A stretch of 64,000 bases of DNA, from assembly GCA_013365325.1 (NCBI GenBank), contig JABVXV010000101.1:1-64000 (forward strand), read 5' to 3'. A model generated the notes under the pieces. The model ran no database searches. It had not been told where the DNA came from and saw only the letters and a program-made list of their open reading frames with translations. Source of the DNA: Dipetalonema caudispina. Lineage: Eukaryota > Nematoda > Chromadorea > Rhabditida > Onchocercidae. How positions within the stretch are numbered: position 1 is the first letter of the stretch; each line of letters starts with the position of its first letter. The translations under genes were made by a program, and so were the position numbers. This document shows positions 63,915 to 64,000 of the stretch, one piece after another.

Positions 63915-64000
63915 CTGAAAGACAAACAAATTGAATAAATGAGCCACAAATAAGCAATCACAACATTCCTATTCGGAGAAATGATGATACGGTAGCAAAG

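Overview
The window is AT-rich, intron-dense eukaryotic DNA from a nematode, most likely a filarial or related spirurid (clade III) worm. Short exons with TTTCAG-type acceptors, acceptors placed just upstream of start codons (expected for spliced-leader trans-splicing), an MSP-domain gene, an NRF-6-type acyltransferase and ShKT domains on an astacin-like protein all point that way. I rebuilt gene models by joining exons by hand; in most of them every junction keeps frame and all lengths sum to multiples of three.

Layout. 0.4-2.8 kb (+): 3' end of an NRF-6-like acyltransferase, after a (TAA)n microsatellite. 4.6-12.0 kb (-): CDC37, oligoribonuclease (REXO2) and a two-MADF-domain protein. 12.2-13.2 kb (+): divergent mitochondrial ribosomal protein bL20m. 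13.8-29.2 kb (-): WDR33/PFS-2, an MSP-domain protein and a secreted astacin-like/ShKT protein whose zinc site is lost. 29.5-32.7 kb (+): UBA3 (NEDD8 E1 catalytic subunit). 33.6-41.3 kb (-): MRG15/MRG-1, an unrecognised 140-residue gene and eIF5A. 43.8-45.5 kb (+): a broken LRR/Ig gene. 47.5-54.9 kb (-): a seven-finger C2H2 protein, an unrecognised 159-residue Cys-rich membrane protein and a BTB/C2H2 protein. 57.1-59.5 kb: unassigned exon-like segments. 60.4-64.0 kb (-): C-terminal half of a CLC chloride channel with two CBS domains, running off the right edge.

Most recognisable genes are housekeeping (chaperone, translation, mRNA 3' processing, neddylation, chromatin, RNA turnover). The unusual material is the pseudo-protease, the decayed LRR/Ig gene, two short genes assembled here that I cannot match to a family, a near-perfect hairpin that encloses a 5' splice site in one of them, and two GC-AG introns. 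I saw no tRNA, rRNA, CRISPR array, intact transposon or bacterial insertion.
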